NCBI GenBank assembly: GCA_011390955.1
Contig: JAABRM010000011.1
Location: forward strand, 62,001-126,000
Length of the DNA stretch: 64,000 bases
Reading direction: 5' to 3'
From: Oscillatoriales cyanobacterium
Lineage (GTDB): Bacteria > Cyanobacteriota > Cyanobacteriia > Cyanobacteriales > Laspinemataceae
A model generated the notes under the pieces. It did not search any database. It saw only the letters and a program-made list of their open reading frames with translations, and was not told the origin of the DNA. Each line of letters begins with the position of its first letter. Position 1 is the stretch's first letter. A program made the position numbers and the translations under genes. Positions 28,418 to 38,120 of the stretch are shown here, in pieces.

Positions 28418-28615
28418 TTACAAATAAGGCAGCATCAAACGCACGTTTTCTTCATCGCGCTCATCGACGACGACGGCTTTAGACAGACGACTTTTACGTT
28501 TGGTGGATTTGTGTTGGAGTAAGTGGCTTTTGAAAGCTTTGCGACGCATAATCTTACCACTGCCAGTTGCTCTAAAGCGCTTGGCCGCCGATTTGCGGGT
28601 TTTGAGTTTAGGCAT
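28418..28615 (-). CDS. rpmI: 50S ribosomal protein L35
   Basis: 65 residues with the L35 pattern ([36 protein letters not shown]). First gene of the visible rpmI-rplT pair. Normal length. Confidence 0.97.
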   Translation of the reverse strand: MPKLKTRKSAAKRFRATGSGKIMRRKAFKSHLLQHKSTKRKSRLSKAVVVDERDEENVRLMLPYL

Positions 28616-28740
28616 GAACTTGTTTTAATTTATTAATTCGGCACAATCGATAATTATACGATGCTTGTCACTTATTTAACAAGAGGATCGCCAAGAAGTT
28701 GCGATCGCTGATGGACTTGCCGCAAATCAAAAGCCCTGTC

Positions 28741-31107
28741 CTAAGCGCCGTAACCAAATTTTTCACAGAGAGCGGGGATGACCGGACAAGGTTTTTGCGG
28801 GCTTAGTCCTTCGGGTTTACTCCAAGTAAAGGGGGCATTGACTGCCGCTGACATCCAAAGTAATCGCTTGGCTCTGGTCATAGCTACATAGAGTAAGCGA
28901 AATTCTTCACTAATTTTGAGGTTTTCCGCTTGTTTCCAGGCATCCATCACATCAGGGACCGGAACGCCGTGTAATTGCGCCCGAATTTGCGCCCTGGCGA
29001 CCTCAGCTAAGGAAAAATCACCGAGAAATTTTTTTTGGGGTAGCACGCGCAAACCACCAGGAATCATATTTTCATGTAAAAAAGGCAGAAATACATAGTC
29101 CCAGTCAAGACCTTTGGCTTTGTGCATGGTAATGATGGTTAGTCTGCCTTTTTTGGTATATGGGGATTCGCCTCGGTCTGGCAAAGGATCCACCGCCTCA
29201 AAGTTTTCGTCGCTGACAATTTCGTTGAGAACTTCGATCTGGGCGGATAGGGAGTTGTCTTGATAAGTTTGTTTGGTGACTCGTTCGGCTAATTTGTCAG
29301 CGGTGGCGAGTTCGGCCTGATTGTATCCTAACTCTAAGGCTAAAAACGAAATTAGCTGATAGGAGGGCAGTTCGGTTCTGGCTTGTAGGAGGTTGAGACA
29401 AAACTGGCGGACTTGTCGCACTCTGGGGGTTTGTGGTGGAACCAGGGGTCCGGGATAAAGGAATTGTTCGGGACTGCTGGCGAGGGTGTTGATGTCTTGG
29501 GTGGGGATGATCCGCCGGTCTACTAAGACCCGCAAGGCATTTTTTAGGTAGTCAGCAGAATGGGGTCGGTGAACAAATTTGAGTAATGCCAGGATTTCTA
29601 CGGGGATATGAGAGAGGCGATCGCCTTCTGCCACTTCATAAATTTCTATATCATGTTTGGCCAAATCTACATTAATGCCTAATGCGCCATAAGTTTTTGG
29701 ATTTCTCAGCACTTTGGCAATAAAATCTCCTTGGCGGTTTTCCCGGACTAATATCGCCGCCGACTTATCTTTAGCCTGGGAAAATAAGGAGACGATCCGT
29801 TGACCGATTAATTCAATGGTTTGATAAATATCTTCCGGGGTGTAAATTTCCACTCCCCCACCCGTCGGGGCTGGGTTGGCGTCCGGTTGCGGATCGTCCG
29901 CTGCCACAGGTTTGATTTCCAGGGGACTAAAGGGAATTTCTGTGGCTGAGTGGTTTTGGGCAGACTTTTCCGCGCAATATTGATTCACCCATTCCAGCAT
30001 AAAGTTGGCACAGTCGATAATTTTCTGGGTGCTGCGACCGGCTCGATCCATTTTGGCTAACTTTCCTTGGGCCTCACATTCTGAGCAAAAGCGCCGAAAA
30101 TAGATCGGATCCGCCGGGGTGAAGGTGCTGTTAATGGCTTGGTTAGAATCTCCGACTCGGATTAAGTTGGGGGGATTTTCCGGGCAGTCGCGATTCCGCG
30201 AAAGCGGATCGCTGTGCGAATCGCTGGCCAGAATTTCTAGGAGTTCCGTTTGCAGGGGGGTAGAGTCTTGGGCTTCGTCTTCAAAGACGGCAAAGACTTG
30301 CTGTTGCCAAATTCGGCGGGCGGCGTCGTTTTCCAGGACTCGTTTAGCGGCGAGAATCATGTCGTCATAGCCGATGAGGTCAAGCGATCGCAGCAGGGTA
30401 TCGTATTCTTCATAGAGTCCGGCGGCAATTGAGAGGATTTCATAATGATCTCCCGGAATTTCCGCCGCGAGTTGCCGCAGATCGGCGGGTCGTAACCCAG
30501 AAGATTTGGCTTCGTGAATCACGGTATAAGCTAATTCCGGCAATACTTCCGTCCGCAACACGGACTGGCGCCGTAACCGTTCGGTTTCTTCTCCGTCAAA
30601 TTGTTGTCCTTGGAGCAATTTTTGATATTGTCGGGGATGGGCAATTAACCACCGTTCTACCGCAGTCCGAAGTAATCGGTGACTTTTGTTGGGTGTGATT
30701 AAGGTAGAATTTTCTAAATTGAGGCCAGATAATTCGGGATGACGACTGGCAATATTTAGGGCTAAACCATGCAAGGTATAACTAAAAAATCCGATTTGCG
30801 GCAGGCGTAACTCTTGCAAAGTTTGCTGGATTTTGACTTTTAAATTGGCGGCAGCAGAACGGGTAAAGGTGACGACGATTAGATAATTTCGCTGGTGGAG
30901 TTGATGGTGGGCGATCGCCAAAGCTGCTGCATCAGCCATTCCTTTTGATTTGCCTGCCCCTGGCACCGCAGATACGGCCAAAGCGCCCCCGGTCCAATCC
31001 GCCATCTGCCGTTGTCCGGGTCGCAGGGCATTGTAAATTTTTTGTTGGATGGTTTCTCGGTCTATGGAGATTGGTCGTCGTTCATCAGTTGTGGATTTGT
31101 TGGTCAT
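28741..31107 (-). CDS. UvrD/Rep-like superfamily I DNA helicase
   Basis: 788 residues. Walker A is AVSAVPGAGKSKG near residue 45; motif Ia is VVTFTRSAA; Walker B is VFEDEAQDS near residue 275; motif III is LIRVGDSNQAI; motif V is TMHKAKGLDWDYVFL; motif VI is RLLYVAMTRAKRLL. This order is that of UvrD-type 3'-5' helicases with N-terminal ATP-binding and C-terminal helicase domains. It is longer than UvrD in the 1B insert and has a shorter C-terminus; no nuclease motif is visible. Probably a DNA repair helicase of the UvrD/PcrA-like group seen in cyanobacteria. Confidence 0.9.
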   Translation of the reverse strand: MTNKSTTDERRPISIDRETIQQKIYNALRPGQRQMADWTGGALAVSAVPGAGKSKGMADAAALAIAHHQLHQRNYLIVVTFTRSAAANLKVKIQQTLQELRLPQIGFFSYTLHGLALNIASRHPELSGLNLENSTLITPNKSHRLLRTAVERWLIAHPRQYQKLLQGQQFDGEETERLRRQSVLRTEVLPELAYTVIHEAKSSGLRPADLRQLAAEIPGDHYEILSIAAGLYEEYDTLLRSLDLIGYDDMILAAKRVLENDAARRIWQQQVFAVFEDEAQDSTPLQTELLEILASDSHSDPLSRNRDCPENPPNLIRVGDSNQAINSTFTPADPIYFRRFCSECEAQGKLAKMDRAGRSTQKIIDCANFMLEWVNQYCAEKSAQNHSATEIPFSPLEIKPVAADDPQPDANPAPTGGGVEIYTPEDIYQTIELIGQRIVSLFSQAKDKSAAILVRENRQGDFIAKVLRNPKTYGALGINVDLAKHDIEIYEVAEGDRLSHIPVEILALLKFVHRPHSADYLKNALRVLVDRRIIPTQDINTLASSPEQFLYPGPLVPPQTPRVRQVRQFCLNLLQARTELPSYQLISFLALELGYNQAELATADKLAERVTKQTYQDNSLSAQIEVLNEIVSDENFEAVDPLPDRGESPYTKKGRLTIITMHKAKGLDWDYVFLPFLHENMIPGGLRVLPQKKFLGDFSLAEVARAQIRAQLHGVPVPDVMDAWKQAENLKISEEFRLLYVAMTRAKRLLWMSAAVNAPFTWSKPEGLSPQKPCPVIPALCEKFGYGA

Positions 31108-31146
31108 AAGTTAATCATTTTCCGCCCTATTAGCTGGCTCAAATTA

Positions 31147-31269
31147 TATAGCACTTGTCAGAGTTATGAGGTACAAGAAAACTGTCATTCCCGCCGATGG
31201 CGGCCTTCGCGGGGGTAAACTCCGACGGGAATCCAGAAAACCTCTGTAATCCAAATAATAACCGCTATA
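31147..31269. mobile_element. MITE-like family B, full copy
   Basis: The element starts TATAGCACTTGTC and ends CCGCTATA, with the interior hairpin CATTCCCGCC...GACGGGAATCC. It shares the blocks GAGTTATGAGGTACAAG and CCAGAAAACCTCTGTA with the copy at 7026-7125. It lies in the gap before the phosphatase gene. Confidence 0.65.
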
Positions 31270-31318
31270 ATGCGATCGGGTTTTCTATCGGTTTTTCTCT
31301 GGGTTTTGAGCTTTCTTT

Positions 31319-31750
31319 ATGCAAAAATTACTGTTTCTTTGTACCGGCAATTATTATCGTAGTCGCTTTGCGGAACATTTGTTTAATCATTTAGCCGTTA
31401 AAGCTGGGTTAGATTGGCAAGCAGATTCTCGCGCTTTGGCCTTAGAACGAGGAGTTAATAATGTTGGGCCAATTTCTCCTTATGCGATCGCACAATTAGA
31501 GTTATTAGGTATCACAATCGCCGAAAACGAACGCTTGCCTATGTCAGCCAGTGATGCGGATTTTGCCACCGCCGATCGCGCGATCGCCCTGGATGAGTCA
31601 GAACATCGTCCCCTGATGGGCGATCGCTATCCTCAGTGGGAGGCAGCCGTAGAATATTGGCTAGTTCACGATGTTGATATTACCCCCGCCACCACCGCAT
31701 TGACAGAAATAGAAAAACGCATTCGGCAGTTAGTGGCAGAACTTGCTTAA
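31319..31750 (+). CDS. Low-molecular-weight protein tyrosine phosphatase-like protein
   Basis: 143 residues. The N-terminal P-loop LFLCTGNYYRSRFAEHLF fits the C-x5-R-S signature of LMW-PTP/arsenate reductase folds (Cys8, Arg14). The usual DP general-acid loop is not obvious in the C-terminus (YWLVHDVDIT), so activity and substrate are uncertain. The start is the ATG at 31319. The gene stands alone. Confidence 0.8.
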   Translation: MQKLLFLCTGNYYRSRFAEHLFNHLAVKAGLDWQADSRALALERGVNNVGPISPYAIAQLELLGITIAENERLPMSASDADFATADRAIALDESEHRPLMGDRYPQWEAAVEYWLVHDVDITPATTALTEIEKRIRQLVAELA

Positions 31751-32128
31751 TAATCCTAAAAAACCACTAAATTTATCTGAATCAAATTGACTTATAATGG
31801 GCTATATAGCTGTGATTAATCAAAGATTATTTGACGATGTAAATTAAATCGTGAATCGTAATTTTTGACGAAATTTAAGAGTAGGGGCGCAATGCTTGCG
31901 CCCCTACTTAATATGGTAGGGTGGGTAAATTTTTTTGCCCACCCGAAGAATGTTAGGGGCTTAGTAGTTTAGATCCGTGGTTTATATCCAGAGGAAATAG
32001 AGAAAATAGAGAAAACCAAGATGCGATCGCGTTTGTTTTGTGATTTTTTATGTCATTTTGCTGTCAGGGGGACACATTGCCCTCCCCTGACAGAAATAAT
32101 ATGCCGATAATAATATGCCGATATATCC
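31751..32128. other. Intergenic region with two hairpin repeats
   Basis: No gene is visible. A GTAGGGGCGCAATGC / GCATTGCGCCCCTAC-type palindrome lies at 31883-31908 and a GGGTGGGTAAATT...TTGCCCACCC hairpin at 31917-31945, both dispersed repeats. Near 32065 a further inverted repeat (CAGGGGGACA / CTCCCCTGACAG) may terminate crtH, which ends at 32129 on the minus strand. Confidence 0.55.
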
Positions 32129-33625
32129 CTAGAAGCCTAAATCAACGGCAACGCGATGAGCGCAGGCAAAGCCAGAAAATGCGACGGCATTTAAACCTTG
32201 GCCGGGAAATGTGCTATCTCCCACGCAGTATAATCCAGGGACAGATGTGCGATTAAATGGCATGGGTAATAAGCCTAAAAGTTTCCGCTGGGGAATTGGC
32301 CCATAGGTGCCATTGTCCCGATTTAAGAATTTTTGGTGGCTGCGAGGAGTGCCGATTTCCATATAATCTAGTCCGACATCTAATCCCGGAAAAATAGTCT
32401 CTAACCGTTCGATGATTCGTCCGGCAGCAGCTTCTTTTTTGGCTTCATATTCGGTGGTAGATAGTCCTTTCCAGCGATCGATCCAATCGGGGGTAAAGCT
32501 ATGGATGATGTGATATCCTTCTGGGGCTAAGTCTGGATCGAGTAAGGTGGGAATTGAGACAAAAATTGTCCCTTCTGGGTCTTGCATCTGTTGCCAGTTT
32601 TCTACGATAATATGATGGCAAGCAGTATCGGCGGATATGACAGATTTTTCTACTCCTAAGTGTAAACTGAGGAAGCTGGGAGATTGTTGGTAGCGATCGC
32701 GCCAAGTTTGTTCTTTTTTCGGCAGTGGTGTATCCGGTAGTAACTTATCAAAAGTATCCCAGCGAGTCGCATTAGAAACGATACGTTTACCGTAATATAT
32801 TTCTCCATTGGATAGTTCTACCCCGATCGCTTGTCCTTTTTCCATGAGAATGCGATCGACTCGGGCTTTATATTGAATTTTGCCCCCGTGTTTTTCCAAG
32901 CCTTCTGCAAGTTTTTCGGCAATTTTCCCCACCCCACCTTTGGGATAGTTAATCCCGCCATAATGTCGGTCAGAAAATACCATTCCCGCATTAATCATCG
33001 GGGTCATATCTGCGGGTACTACGGACCAGCAGTAGCACTCAATATCAATAAATTTCAGCAGGTTTGGGTCTTTAATATATTTTCGGGCAATATCGCCGAC
33101 ATTTTGGGGCAGATATTTCACTAACCCCAAACACGCTAGGGGATGTTGAAAAAATACCCGCGTCAGATAGCCTAGTTCTTCCAGGGATAACAATTCCATC
33201 ACGTTGAGGCAATTGAACACTTGCCAGCATTCGTCATAGAATTTGCGAATGCCTTGCCGTTCGTGGGGAAATTTATCCCCCAGTTCTTGCAAAAATTTCT
33301 CATAGTCGCGGTGGACTTGCACCCGCAAATCATTGGGCAGGTGGTAGTCAATTTGGATCGGATCCGGGATGGTTTCCAGGCTGACATTGACCGCTTCTAA
33401 GGCACGAGTGAGCAAGTTGGTGGTGCCTTGTTTGCCAAAGCCAAAGATCATGGAGGCGCCTACGTCGAAGTGGTAGCCATTGCGTTCAAAGTAACCAGAA
33501 CTGCCTCCGGGAATGACGTAGCTTTCTAAGACGAGAACTTGTGCGCCTTTTGCAGCTAGTTGGGTGGCTGTGACAAGTCCGCCGATGCCGGAGCCAATAA
33601 CGATAACATCAAATTTTGAGGGCAT
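32129..33625 (-). CDS. crtH: Carotenoid isomerase (prolycopene isomerase)
   Basis: 498 residues. The N-terminal dinucleotide-binding motif [20 protein letters not shown] is followed by the family-typical [20 protein letters not shown]. The C-terminal FAD motif is [20 protein letters not shown]. Overall sequence matches CrtH/CrtISO, which converts poly-cis lycopene to the all-trans form in carotenoid synthesis. Membrane-associated flavoprotein. Monocistronic. Confidence 0.93.
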   Translation of the reverse strand: MPSKFDVIVIGSGIGGLVTATQLAAKGAQVLVLESYVIPGGSSGYFERNGYHFDVGASMIFGFGKQGTTNLLTRALEAVNVSLETIPDPIQIDYHLPNDLRVQVHRDYEKFLQELGDKFPHERQGIRKFYDECWQVFNCLNVMELLSLEELGYLTRVFFQHPLACLGLVKYLPQNVGDIARKYIKDPNLLKFIDIECYCWSVVPADMTPMINAGMVFSDRHYGGINYPKGGVGKIAEKLAEGLEKHGGKIQYKARVDRILMEKGQAIGVELSNGEIYYGKRIVSNATRWDTFDKLLPDTPLPKKEQTWRDRYQQSPSFLSLHLGVEKSVISADTACHHIIVENWQQMQDPEGTIFVSIPTLLDPDLAPEGYHIIHSFTPDWIDRWKGLSTTEYEAKKEAAAGRIIERLETIFPGLDVGLDYMEIGTPRSHQKFLNRDNGTYGPIPQRKLLGLLPMPFNRTSVPGLYCVGDSTFPGQGLNAVAFSGFACAHRVAVDLGF

Positions 33626-34184
33626 GATGAGTGATGAGTGAGGATCGAGTTGCGATCGCGGTTGTTGACAGTAATTAACAAAACACGACTTTTGCCGTGT
33701 CTTTACATTTTACCTTTAAACCTTTCCCAGATTAAGTCCCATGCCTAAAAAGAAAATACGGGATTAGTTTAATCTTGCCAACTAATCCCGCCTGCCGATC
33801 CTTATGAGAGGAGAACACGATATTTACTATAAACTTATTGCAAATCTTTGTCAATACCTTTTGAGAATTTTTTTCAAAAAAATCTTGTGCCATTTTATTA
33901 CAGATACTTTATATGTAATAAAATGGCAAAGTTCGCCCATGAAGCAACAACCCGATGGCGGTCAAACGCCATCGGGCAACAAACAACAAACAACAAACAA
34001 CAATCAACAAACAACAATCAACAAACAACAATCAACAACCAACAATCAACAACCAACAATCAACAATCAACAAATAACAAATAACAAATAACGAATAACG
34101 AATAAGAAAAAAATCCCGATCGCCGATCGAACCGCGATCGCAAAGAACTATGATGATTTACGTTTAGCCACAAATTTACCGAAT
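33626..34184. other. Intergenic region: two palindromes and an A/C heptamer block
   Basis: A CGGGATTAGTT/AACTAATCCCG palindrome (33760-33790) and a CCCGATGGCG/CGCCATCGGG hairpin (33951-33976) are followed by A/C-only heptamers (CAACAAA, CAATCAA; 33977-34105). ORFs from 33804 onward run into this Asn/Gln-coding repeat and are not convincing. No G/T-only half is present here, unlike the other heptamer blocks. Confidence 0.7.
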
Positions 34185-34838
34185 ATGACTATACAACTGC
34201 GTGTCTTCGTTCCACCCCATCCTTTAATTAAGCATTGGCTGGCAGTGGCCCGCGATCGCGACACCCCATCAGTCCTCTTTCGCACGGCGATGACAGAGTT
34301 AGGCCGTTGGTTGACCTACGAAGCTTGTCGCGATTGGTTGCCGACGATAGATGTGATGGTTTCGACGCCCTTGGCTCCTTGCCCAGCCACAATGGTGAAT
34401 CCCCAAAAGCCGATCGCGGTGGTGCCAATTTTGCGGGCGGGTTTAGCCCTGATGGACGGGGCCCAAACCGTACTGCCGACCGCATCGATTTATCATTTGG
34501 GCATGGTTCGAGATGAGGAAACCTTAGAACCTCGGTGCTATGTGAACAAGTTGCCAGAACAATTTGAGCCAGAAACCAGAGTGTTGATTTCCGAACCGAT
34601 GTTAGCCACAGGCGGTACGATTATGGCCACCATGAAAGAATTGATCGATCGCGGGGTGAGTCCAGAGATGATTCGGATTATTTCCGTGGTGACAGCCCCG
34701 CCCGCTTTGCAGAAGTTGAGTGCCAGCTATCCCGCGTTAAATATTTATGCCGCTTGTATTGATGAACATCTGAATGAGCAGGGGTTTATTGTTCCGGGAT
34801 TAGGGGATGCAGGCGATCGCACCTTTGGCACCGAATAA
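34185..34838 (+). CDS. upp: Uracil phosphoribosyltransferase
   Basis: 217 residues. UPRT hallmarks: PHPLIKHWLAVARDRDTPSV, VPILRAGLALMDGAQ, YHLGMVRDEETLEP, and the PRPP loop region ISEPMLATGGTIMATM; the uracil-binding end GLGDAGDRTFGTE is intact. It salvages uracil to UMP with PRPP. Cytoplasmic. Confidence 0.96.
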   Translation: MTIQLRVFVPPHPLIKHWLAVARDRDTPSVLFRTAMTELGRWLTYEACRDWLPTIDVMVSTPLAPCPATMVNPQKPIAVVPILRAGLALMDGAQTVLPTASIYHLGMVRDEETLEPRCYVNKLPEQFEPETRVLISEPMLATGGTIMATMKELIDRGVSPEMIRIISVVTAPPALQKLSASYPALNIYAACIDEHLNEQGFIVPGLGDAGDRTFGTE

Positions 34839-34887
34839 ATTAAAAAATGCCTTTTCCGCAGCGATCGATGATTTGCTAAAAATCCGC

Positions 34888-34930
34888 CACTCGGCGCGTG
34901 AAGCGAAGCTATCCTCAAAGGAATCGCGGA
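34888..34930. repeat. Diverged small dispersed repeat
   Basis: The reverse complement reads GATTCCTTTGAGGATAGCTT then CGCTTCACGCG, resembling the element that breaks the methyltransferase gene at 10269-10299. It is intergenic. Confidence 0.45.
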
Positions 34931-34988
34931 AAAGTTATCCTATAAATAGATATGCAAAGTCCAGAAGCTTAATGAATAGGCAAGAGAA

Positions 34989-35321
34989 ATGAGCGATCGA
35001 GATAATTTTACAGGTGGATTAATCGCTGGAGCCGTCGTCGGTGGCTTAGTCGGCGGCATGGTTGGCTTTCTGCTCGGATCGGGGCGATCGCAAGAAGTTT
35101 CAGGCGATGAGAATAGTCCATTGCCGGAATCAAAATTGCGTAAAATCATCAAACGCCAGCTAAAAGGTGAAGAGGAAAAGATTTCTTCCGCACGGCGAAC
35201 CTTAGAAGAGAAAATTGCTCAACTAAATGAAGCCATTGATGAAGTTCGCTTCCAATTAGGGGATGACCAGGATCGTACTGAGGAATTAGACAACGCTGAA
35301 GCTATCGCCCATGACGGATAA
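34989..35321 (+). CDS. Small membrane protein with glycine-zipper anchor and coiled coil (YtxH-like)
   Basis: 110 residues: a short acidic start, one Gly-rich transmembrane segment (GLIAGAVVGGLVGGMVGFLL), then a charged helical tail with coiled-coil character (LRKIIKRQLKGEEEKISSAR and on). It resembles YtxH-like cyanobacterial proteins of unknown role. Start ATG at 34989 with purine-rich leader. Confidence 0.7.
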   Translation: MSDRDNFTGGLIAGAVVGGLVGGMVGFLLGSGRSQEVSGDENSPLPESKLRKIIKRQLKGEEEKISSARRTLEEKIAQLNEAIDEVRFQLGDDQDRTEELDNAEAIAHDG

Positions 35322-35467
35322 CCGATCTAACTGAGGCATCTGGAGGTCGTTGACTCTCAAATTTAACCAACTTTCCGGGGATTGACTGCTCCAGACCGCC
35401 TCCCCATCGTTTACACTAAATTTAGCCCTTAACTGACTTAATTAATTAGCTTTCGCAGCATAACCTT

Positions 35468-35743
35468 ATGGGAATAGACATACTCATTCAGACCATAGCC
35501 ACTTTTCTGAACATCTATTTTGTCCTGTTGATTATCAGGATTCTCTTAAGCTGGTTTCCTCAAGTGAACTGGTACGATCCACCATTTTCGATCCTGAGTC
35601 AACTCACCGATCCTTATTTGAATATTTTCCGTTCTTTCATTCCCCCGATCGGTGGCATTGACTTTTCCGCAATTTTGGCTATTTTGCTCTTGCAAATTGC
35701 GGCTGATGTATTTGCCAGTTTACCAGCAGCAAGTGCATTTTAA
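35468..35743 (+). CDS. YggT-family membrane protein
   Basis: 91 residues with two transmembrane segments and the YggT signature: ILLSWFPQVNWYDPPFSILS and LTDPYLNIFRSFIPPIGGID. In cyanobacteria and plastids (Ycf19/CCB3) relatives act in thylakoid organisation or cofactor assembly; the role here is unproven. Followed by a strong terminator. Confidence 0.88.
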   Translation: MGIDILIQTIATFLNIYFVLLIIRILLSWFPQVNWYDPPFSILSQLTDPYLNIFRSFIPPIGGIDFSAILAILLLQIAADVFASLPAASAF

Positions 35744-35783
35744 GACGGTAAACAAAAATACCAGAATACCAGTAAAAAATACA

Positions 35784-35816
35784 AGTAGAGACGTTTTATT
35801 TACGTCTCTACTTTTT
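35784..35816 (+). terminator. Terminator after yggT
   Basis: AGTAGAGACG and CGTCTCTACT arms around an AT loop, followed by TTTTTT. Works in both directions between convergent genes. Related to the palindrome at 53672-53699. Confidence 0.85.
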
Positions 35817-35829
35817 TAAATTTCCAGGA

Positions 35830-36324
35830 TCAAAAGTGTTCAATTCGCACCGCAGAGGCAAAACCAGAGGCTTTGAATTGTTTTAAACTCAAAGGTAATG
35901 GATTATTTACCGGCACAGAAATTCTCACTTCAAAATTGCTTTCCCCAGGGGGAACTTCATCAATTTTTCCTACCCGCGTCCGGTTGGGCAGCACGTTATT
36001 GTCATTGGCATCATAAATCCGACCATAAACATCCGCATCGTAGACCATTTTATTGGTGGGATTTTTGGCGGTTCCAGTGATAATAAAACAAGTAGCAGGA
36101 CGACCAGAACCATCGCTAGTCACCAGCCCTTCGGAGAATTCTGCCGGACAGTCTTTGTAAGATAGGTCAGAGAGGGTAATTTGGGTCATTGCCCAAGCGG
36201 GGGGCATCCAAAACCAAGTGGCGATCGCGATCGCTACCGTCATTACTAACCCATGAAAAGCCCGAAAATTCAAATGCCACCCGGCAGGCTTCGCAAACAG
36301 GCGAAATCGACTCGTATTGAACAT
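35830..36324 (-). CDS. Exported protein of unknown function
   Basis: Reading from MFNTSRFRLF gives 164 residues; an upstream start at 36366 is less likely. A hydrophobic signal segment (GLVMTVAIAIATWFWMPPAWA) ends in an AxA-like cleavage site. The mature part is a single beta-rich domain (GTAKNPTNKMVYDADVYGRI; VPPGESNFEVRISVPV) resembling FxLYD-type extracellular beta-sandwiches, with two Cys. I do not recognise a characterised homologue. Confidence 0.65.
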   Translation of the reverse strand: MFNTSRFRLFAKPAGWHLNFRAFHGLVMTVAIAIATWFWMPPAWAMTQITLSDLSYKDCPAEFSEGLVTSDGSGRPATCFIITGTAKNPTNKMVYDADVYGRIYDANDNNVLPNRTRVGKIDEVPPGESNFEVRISVPVNNPLPLSLKQFKASGFASAVRIEHF

Positions 36325-36411
36325 TACTTTATTGGTTACTTGATTGGTTAAAATTACGCTAACCACTAGCTTATATCACTTCCCCGTAATTAAAGCGTTT
36401 TTCTATTCATT

Positions 36412-36609
36412 AGGACTTACGCAACGACTCTATATATGAGGTATTGGTGCGTTACTGGATGATTTATGGGGCGTAAGGGCGCGATCTTTCCGGTAGTAGG
36501 GGCGTTCTCGCATTCGCCCCTACAATATTCTAAGCAATAAATTATCTGCCGGAATGCTTCGCCCCTACAGAGGTTGTGGTTTACTCAACAGAAAAGCGCT
36601 GTAAGTCCT
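36412..36609. mobile_element. MITE-like element with AGGACTTACGC ends
   Basis: Begins AGGACTTACGCAACGAC and ends GCTGTAAGTCCT. The interior includes GTAGGGGCG...CGCCCCTAC inverted sequences. Shorter relatives lie at 56412-56499 (perfect ends) and 47191-47279 (degenerate right end). Non-coding; fills the gap upstream of the exported-protein gene. Confidence 0.65.
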
Positions 36610-36634
36610 ATTTTGGATTTATGCCCGAAGGCGA

Positions 36635-37489
36635 TTAACTAGAAACCAGGAATGGCTGATTTTTTTGCATCGCTTCTGTTAGGCAATGATACCAATTTTC
36701 CATCCCCTCCCCGGTACGGGCTGACACTTCAAAAATCTTCGCTTGGGGAGCCATTTTTTGAATATTGGTTAAGGCTTTTTCCCGATTAAATCCGACCACT
36801 TCGGCAATATCAATTTTGTTCACAATTACTACATCAGCGGATTTAAACATGGTCGGATATTTTAGGGGTTTATCTTCTCCTTCGGTGACAGATAACATGA
36901 CTACCCGCATATTTTCGCCGAGGTCATAAGCAGCGGGACAGACTAAATTGCCCACATTTTCAATAATTAGTAAATCCAATGCATCTAGGTCAAGTTGTTT
37001 GACTGCTTTGGCGACCATTTCTGCTTCTAAGTGGCAGACCGTTCCGGTGGTAATTTGGATGGCCGGGGCACCCGCTTGACTGAGGCGATAGGCGTCATTA
37101 TCGGTTTCTAAATCACCGACCACGACTCCAGCTTTTACCTGATTTTTCAAATCACTAATGGTGCGTTCTAGCAAGGAAGTTTTGCCAGAACCAGGAGAAG
37201 AAAGTAGGTTTAAGACTAACAAGCCTTTGGCCATAAAATAGCCTCGGTTCCGTTCCGCAAGGCGATCGTTTTTGTCCAAAATCCCTTGAGTAATTTGAAC
37301 GATGCGATCGCCTTTATTCTGACCATTTTGGGAATGGGGATGGTTATGGTCATGGTTATGGTCATGGTTATGGTCATGGTTATGGTCATGGTTATGGTCA
37401 TGGTCATGGTTATGGTCATGGTCATGGTGAAAATGGCTATGAATCCCAATTTCTCCAGGGGTTTTACTACATCCGCAATCTTTGCACAT
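36635..37489 (-). CDS. hypB: Hydrogenase nickel incorporation GTPase HypB
   Basis: 284 residues. The N-terminal CKDCGCS metal motif is followed by a long His/Asp/Asn tract (residues about 17-50, [13 protein letters not shown] style) that can store nickel, then the GTPase core: P-loop [33 protein letters not shown], and VNKIDIAE. It works with HypA to load Ni into [NiFe]-hydrogenase. The His tract is encoded by 12-bp direct repeats at about 37335-37430. Upstream of it, on the same strand, lie hypA and a maturation protease. Confidence 0.97.
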   Translation of the reverse strand: MCKDCGCSKTPGEIGIHSHFHHDHDHNHDHDHNHDHNHDHNHDHNHDHNHPHSQNGQNKGDRIVQITQGILDKNDRLAERNRGYFMAKGLLVLNLLSSPGSGKTSLLERTISDLKNQVKAGVVVGDLETDNDAYRLSQAGAPAIQITTGTVCHLEAEMVAKAVKQLDLDALDLLIIENVGNLVCPAAYDLGENMRVVMLSVTEGEDKPLKYPTMFKSADVVIVNKIDIAEVVGFNREKALTNIQKMAPQAKIFEVSARTGEGMENWYHCLTEAMQKNQPFLVSS

Positions 37490-37494
37490 AATTT

Positions 37495-37715
37495 TATTTT
37501 GTTAGTTGATGGTTGTTGGTTGATGGTTGTTGTTAGTTGTTGGTTGTTGTTAGTTGTTGGTTGTTGTTGGTTGTTGGTTGTTTGTTGTTGCCCCCCCTTT
37601 GAAGGGGGGTTGTTGTTGGCGCTGGTTATCGAATAACGAATAACGAAGAACGAAGAACGAAGAACAAACAACAAACAACAAACAACAAACAACCATCAAC
37701 CAATAACCAATAACA
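37495..37715. repeat. Heptamer keto/amino repeat between hypB and hypA
   Basis: G/T-only units (37500-37585), a CCCCCCTTTGAAGGGGGG palindrome (37590-37608), then A/C-only units (37655-37700). The halves are complementary. This lies inside the presumed hypA-hypB transcription unit. Confidence 0.85.
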
Positions 37716-37718
37716 AAT

Positions 37719-38069
37719 TCAGTCAAAATCCGATAATTCTAGAGAACTTAACTCAATTTCTTTTCCCGAAATCATTTTTTGACTGAATTGTTCGCAAGTT
37801 GGACATTGATAAAATACATCAGGTGGGGAAAATTCCCCCTGACAATTCGAGCAATAACAAACAACGGGGACTGATTCTATTTCTAGAATTGCTCCGTGGG
37901 CGATCGTGCCTTGTGTCGCCACATCAAAGGCAAACTCTAAGGCTTCGGGAACTACCCCAGACATTTCACCAATCCGCATTTTTAGGCGATTGATTTTGTT
38001 TGCCCCTTGCTGACGAGCATTTTCTAGGGCAATTTCTAGGGTTTGTTCCATTAAACTGACTTCATGCAT
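37719..38069 (-). CDS. hypA: Hydrogenase maturation nickel metallochaperone HypA
   Basis: 116 residues, normal length. Starts MHEVSLMEQTLEIAL, with His2 as the nickel ligand, and contains the zinc-binding pair CYCSNC and CPTC. Hands nickel to the hydrogenase large subunit together with HypB. Same strand as the protease (50 bp upstream) and hypB (downstream across a repeat). Confidence 0.96.
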   Translation of the reverse strand: MHEVSLMEQTLEIALENARQQGANKINRLKMRIGEMSGVVPEALEFAFDVATQGTIAHGAILEIESVPVVCYCSNCQGEFSPPDVFYQCPTCEQFSQKMISGKEIELSSLELSDFD

Positions 38070-38120
38070 ATAATTACTTTATCGTAAATAATTTTGACAA
38101 ATTTATCCGCCGCCGAATCG

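Noticed and set aside
33804-34091. ORF encoding an Asn/Gln-rich protein before upp
   Set aside because: The second half is the A/C-only heptamer repeat and the first half has no recognisable feature; the reading frame exists because the repeat lacks stops in two frames.
37286-37636. Plus-strand ORF with a long Met-Val tract
   Set aside because: It is the antisense reading of the HypB histidine tract and adjacent heptamer repeat.
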